Origin: an uncultured Subdoligranulum sp. | GTDB lineage: Bacteria > Bacillota > Clostridia > Oscillospirales > Ruminococcaceae | Assembly: GCF_963931595.1 (NCBI RefSeq) | Contig: NZ_OZ007030.1 | Coordinates: forward strand, 186,001-250,000 | Length of the DNA stretch: 64,000 bases | Reading direction: 5' to 3' | Part shown: in pieces, positions 60,983-64,000 of the stretch | How positions within the stretch are numbered: the first letter of the stretch is position 1 | Layout: each line of letters opens with the position of its first letter | Position numbers and translations under genes: made by a program | Notes under the pieces: model-generated | Databases searched by the model: none | What the model saw: the letters and a program-made list of their open reading frames with translations, nothing else | What the model was told of the DNA's origin: nothing

Positions 60983-61013
60983 ACGAAGACAAAACCACGG
61001 AAAGGAAGCACCC

Positions 61014-61334
61014 ATGGAACAGGAAAAGAACTGCTGCTGCACCCACCGCACCAAGGAGCGCACGCCGGAGGAGTACAAAAGCCTGATCAACCGGCTGAGC
61101 CGGATCGAGGGGCAGATCCGCGGCATCCGCAAGATGGTGGAAAGCAACATGTATTGCCCCGACATTCTTGTGCAGAGCGCGGCGGTGACGGCGGCGATGA
61201 ACGCCTTCAACAAGGAGCTCCTCTCCGATCACATCCGCACCTGTGTGGCCCACGACATCCGCGAGGGGGACAAGGAGACAGCCGACGCCAGCATCGACGA
61301 GCTGCTCCGGGTCATCCAGAAGCTGATGAAGTGA
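61014..61334 (+). CDS. csoR: CsoR family copper-sensing repressor
   Basis: A 106-residue all-helical repressor starting at ATG 61014 behind AAAGGAAG. Cys48 (MYCPDIL), His73 and Cys77 (SDHIRTC) form the Cu(I) site of CsoR. The DNA-binding face includes [20 protein letters not shown]. An additional CCC near the N-terminus (Cys7-9) is not part of the classic site and may bind copper loosely. It lies directly behind its probable operators and 40 bases before the copper pump gene, so it represses its own operon until Cu(I) binds. Confidence 0.93.
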   Translation: MEQEKNCCCTHRTKERTPEEYKSLINRLSRIEGQIRGIRKMVESNMYCPDILVQSAAVTAAMNAFNKELLSDHIRTCVAHDIREGDKETADASIDELLRVIQKLMK

Positions 61335-61374
61335 GCCCCGGGGCCATTCCATCGCACGGGAGGGAAACAAATTC

Positions 61375-63948
61375 ATGAAACAATATAATGTCACCGGCAT
61401 GAGCTGTGCGGCCTGCAGCGCCCATGTGGAGAAGGCCGTCTCGGCGGTGCCGGGGGTCACATCCTGCACGGTCAGTCTGCTGACCAACTCCATGACCGTG
61501 GAGGGCAGTGCAGCGCCCGCCGATGTCGTCGCGGCGGTGGAGGCCGCGGGCTACGGCGCCGCCGAAAAGGGCGCCCGGCGGGAGGCAGCCCCTGCCGCCG
61601 ATGAGCTGAAGGACACCGAGACACCCAGGATGGTGCACCGGCTCATCGCCTCCATCATCTTCTGGCTGCCGCTCATGTACATCATGGGCTGGATGCTCTG
61701 GCGATGGCCGCTGCCGCCCTTCTTTGAAAACAACCATCTGGCGCTGATGATGTTCGAGATGCTGGACACCATCGTGGTCATGGTCATCAACCAGAAATTC
61801 TTTGTCAGCGGCTTCAAGGGGCTGGTACACCGGGCCCCCAACATGGACACCCTGGTGGCCATGGGTGCCACGGCGGCCTTCGGCTACAGCACCGTCATGC
61901 TGTTCCTCATGGCGGACGCCGTGATGCAGGGGGATATGGCCCGGGTCATGGCCTATATGGACGAGATGTATTTTGAATCGGCGGCCACCATCCTGACGCT
62001 GATCACCATCGGCAAGACGCTGGAGGCCTACTCCAAGGGCCGCACCACCGACGCGCTGAAGAGCCTGATGAAGCTGGCCCCCAAGACCGCCACTGTCGTA
62101 AAGGACGGTGTGGAGACCGAAGTGTCCATCGACGCGGTGCAGCAGGGGGATATCTTTGTGGTGCGCCCCGGCGAGAACATCCCGGTGGATGGTATGATCC
62201 TGGAAGGCCACAGCGCCGTCAATGAATCCGCCCTCACTGGCGAGAGCATCCCGGTGGACAAGGCCGAGGGGGACAGCGTCTCGGCGGCCACCATCAACCA
62301 GTCGGGCTTCCTGCGCTGCCGGGCCACCCGGGTGGGGGAGGACACCACCCTCTCCCAGATCATCCAGATGGTCGGCGATGCGGCGGCCACCAAGGCCCCC
62401 ATCGCCAAGATCGCCGACAAGGTCTCCGGCATCTTCGTGCCCACCGTCATCACCATTGCGGTGATCACCACGCTGGTCTGGCTGCTGCTGGGCCGGGATG
62501 TGGGTTACGCCCTGGCCCGTGGCATCTCGGTGCTGGTCATCAGCTGCCCCTGTTCGCTGGGGCTGGCCACGCCGGTGGCCATCATGGTGGGCAACGGCAT
62601 GGGCGCCAAGAACGGCGTGCTGTTCAAGACGGCGGCCTCCCTGGAGCAGGCCGGTGAGGTGGACATCGTGGCGCTGGACAAGACCGGCACCATCACCAGC
62701 GGCGAGCCCAGGGTCACCGACATCCTGCCCGCCGACGGCACCACCGAAGAAGAGCTGCTCCGGCTGGCGCTGGCCCTGGAGCAGAAGAGTGAACACCCGC
62801 TGGCCCGCGCCATCATGGAGGAGGGCGCCCGGCGGCAGATGCAGGCCGGGGCGGTCACCGACTTTGCGGCCCTGCCCGGCAACGGCGTGACTGCCCGGCA
62901 GGAGGGCGCTGCGCTCTGCACCGGCAACCTGAAATTCATCGAGACCCATGCCGCTGTTTCCCGGGAAATCCGCGCCAGGGCGGAGGAACTGGCTGCCCAG
63001 GGCAAGACGCCGCTCTTCTTCAGCCGGGACGGCCGGCTGGCCGGTATCATCGCGGTGGCGGATGTCATCAAGGCGGACAGCCCCCAGGCCGTGCGGGAAC
63101 TGCAGAATATGGGCATCCGAGTGGTCATGCTCACCGGCGACAACCAGCGCACCGCCGATGCCATCGGCAAGCAGGCCGGTGTGGATGAGGTCATCGCCGG
63201 GGTGCTGCCCGACGGCAAGGAGAGCGTCATCCGGGACCTCATGACCCAGGGCCGTGTGGCCATGGTGGGCGACGGCATCAACGACGCCCCCGCCCTGACC
63301 CGGGCCGACACCGGCATTGCCATCGGCGCCGGCACCGACGTGGCCATCGACGCTGCCGACGTGGTGCTGATGAAGAGCCGCTTGAGCGACGTACCCGCCG
63401 CCATCCGGCTGAGCCGGGCCACCCTGCGGAACATCCACGAAAACCTGTTCTGGGCCTTCTTCTACAACAGTATCGGCATCCCGCTGGCGGCAGGCGTCTT
63501 TGTGGCGCTGGGCTTGACGCTGAACCCCATGTTCGGCGCTGCGGCCATGAGCCTTTCCAGCGTCTGCGTGGTGAGCAACGCCCTGCGGCTGAACTTCTTT
63601 GATATGCACGACGGGCGCCGGGACAAAAAAGTCCGCCATAAGCCCCGCAAGGACCAGCCCCAGGACGCCGCACCCCGGAATACCGCCTGCTGCATCGTCC
63701 AGTGCCCGGTCGAGCCTGCCCCGGCGGCGGAGGGCACCGTGGAAAAGACGATGGAGATCGAGGGCATGATGTGCGAGCACTGCGAGCGCACCGTCCAAAA
63801 GGCCCTGGAAGCGGTGTCCGGTGTACAGCAGGCCACCGCCGACGCCAAGGCCGGCACGGCGGTCATCCTCATGCTGCCCGATACCCCGGAGGAGGCTCTC
63901 ACCAAGGCGGTGGAGGAGGCCGGTTATCTGCCCCACGGCATGCGGTAA
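61375..63948 (+). CDS. copA: Copper-exporting P1B-type ATPase with heavy-metal domains at both ends
   Basis: An 857-residue copper pump. An N-terminal heavy-metal domain carries [10 protein letters not shown] (Cys11, Cys14). Eight membrane helices include the transport motif [12 protein letters not shown] (Cys391-Pro-Cys393). The phosphorylated Asp435 is in DKTGTIT, and the hinge [16 protein letters not shown] is complete. A second heavy-metal domain follows at the C-terminus ([10 protein letters not shown], Cys800 and Cys803) after a charged linker of about 60 residues. Standard CopA has its metal domains only at the N-terminus, so this looks like fusion of a CopZ-like chaperone to the C-terminus, a form found in some Clostridia. 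It is induced with csoR. Confidence 0.93.
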   Translation: MKQYNVTGMSCAACSAHVEKAVSAVPGVTSCTVSLLTNSMTVEGSAAPADVVAAVEAAGYGAAEKGARREAAPAADELKDTETPRMVHRLIASIIFWLPLMYIMGWMLWRWPLPPFFENNHLALMMFEMLDTIVVMVINQKFFVSGFKGLVHRAPNMDTLVAMGATAAFGYSTVMLFLMADAVMQGDMARVMAYMDEMYFESAATILTLITIGKTLEAYSKGRTTDALKSLMKLAPKTATVVKDGVETEVSIDAVQQGDIFVVRPGENIPVDGMILEGHSAVNESALTGESIPVDKAEGDSVSAATINQSGFLRCRATRVGEDTTLSQIIQMVGDAAATKAPIAKIADKVSGIFVPTVITIAVITTLVWLLLGRDVGYALARGISVLVISCPCSLGLATPVAIMVGNGMGAKNGVLFKTAASLEQAGEVDIVALDKTGTITSGEPRVTDILPADGTTEEELLRLALALEQKSEHPLARAIMEEGARRQMQAGAVTDFAALPGNGVTARQEGAALCTGNLKFIETHAAVSREIRARAEELAAQGKTPLFFSRDGRLAGIIAVADVIKADSPQAVRELQNMGIRVVMLTGDNQRTADAIGKQAGVDEVIAGVLPDGKESVIRDLMTQGRVAMVGDGINDAPALTRADTGIAIGAGTDVAIDAADVVLMKSRLSDVPAAIRLSRATLRNIHENLFWAFFYNSIGIPLAAGVFVALGLTLNPMFGAAAMSLSSVCVVSNALRLNFFDMHDGRRDKKVRHKPRKDQPQDAAPRNTACCIVQCPVEPAPAAEGTVEKTMEIEGMMCEHCERTVQKALEAVSGVQQATADAKAGTAVILMLPDTPEEALTKAVEEAGYLPHGMR

Positions 63949-64000
63949 CGTCCGCACGCCTGTCGATACAGAGGGGCCGGCCCACCGCCGGTTCCCCAAA

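Noticed and set aside
61312..63999. An 895-codon minus-strand frame across copA
   Set aside because: Same cause: antisense of a GC-rich gene with His/Gly/Asp-rich low-complexity translation.

Overview
The window looks like chromosomal DNA of a Gram-positive gut anaerobe of the Clostridia, most likely Oscillospiraceae/Ruminococcaceae (Faecalibacterium, Gemmiger or Subdoligranulum type). I infer this from the high-GC coding sequence, AGGAGG ribosome-binding sites, YesM/YesN-Lpl sugar loci, a beta-glucan phosphorylase locus and a compact type II-C CRISPR system. No taxonomic marker such as rRNA is present.

Layout. (1) 1-9.8 kb: a carbohydrate locus on the + strand with a YesL-like protein (partial, minus strand), a YesM/YesN two-component system, an LplA/LplB/LplC-type transporter and a GH43 enzyme. 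It probably senses, imports and cleaves xylan/arabinan-type oligosaccharides. (2) 9.9-15.7 kb: relics of an integrase and a WYL regulator, then a minimal type II-C CRISPR-Cas locus: a three-spacer array, cas2-cas1-cas9 on the minus strand and a tracrRNA gene with a recognisable promoter. (3) 15.8-27.9 kb: a beta-glucoside locus with a circularly permuted GH3, two permeases, a binding protein, an AraC regulator and two GH94 phosphorylases. (4) 28-32.8 kb: small genes, a second integrase relic, a YhhN protein, an XRE-type membrane regulator and an ABC-2 exporter whose ATPase is reduced to its C-terminus.

(5) 32.8-54.4 kb is the accessory island and the most interesting part. It holds about twenty small lipoproteins, membrane proteins and immunity-like proteins (one is clearly Imm53), with no complete toxin. 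In the middle sits a stranded contractile-injection-system fragment: sheath, frameshifted tube and assembly protein. Part of the island is an old segmental duplication (about 33.0-40.1 kb versus 50.3-53.6 kb) whose copies carry different cargo. Six copies of a roughly 70-base promoter-like element with fixed internal spacing, on both strands, each head one of its transcription units. This suggests that these otherwise unrelated cassettes are expressed together.

(6) 54.4-64 kb is ordinary chromosome: a macro-domain protein, a VWA protein, a MATE exporter, a Crp/Fnr regulator overlapping an 8-oxoguanine glycosylase gene, an SGNH hydrolase, a PAP2 phosphatase, and a csoR-copA copper operon with two CsoR-like palindromes in its promoter.

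All family names come from reading the translated sequence and recalling family motifs; no database search was run.
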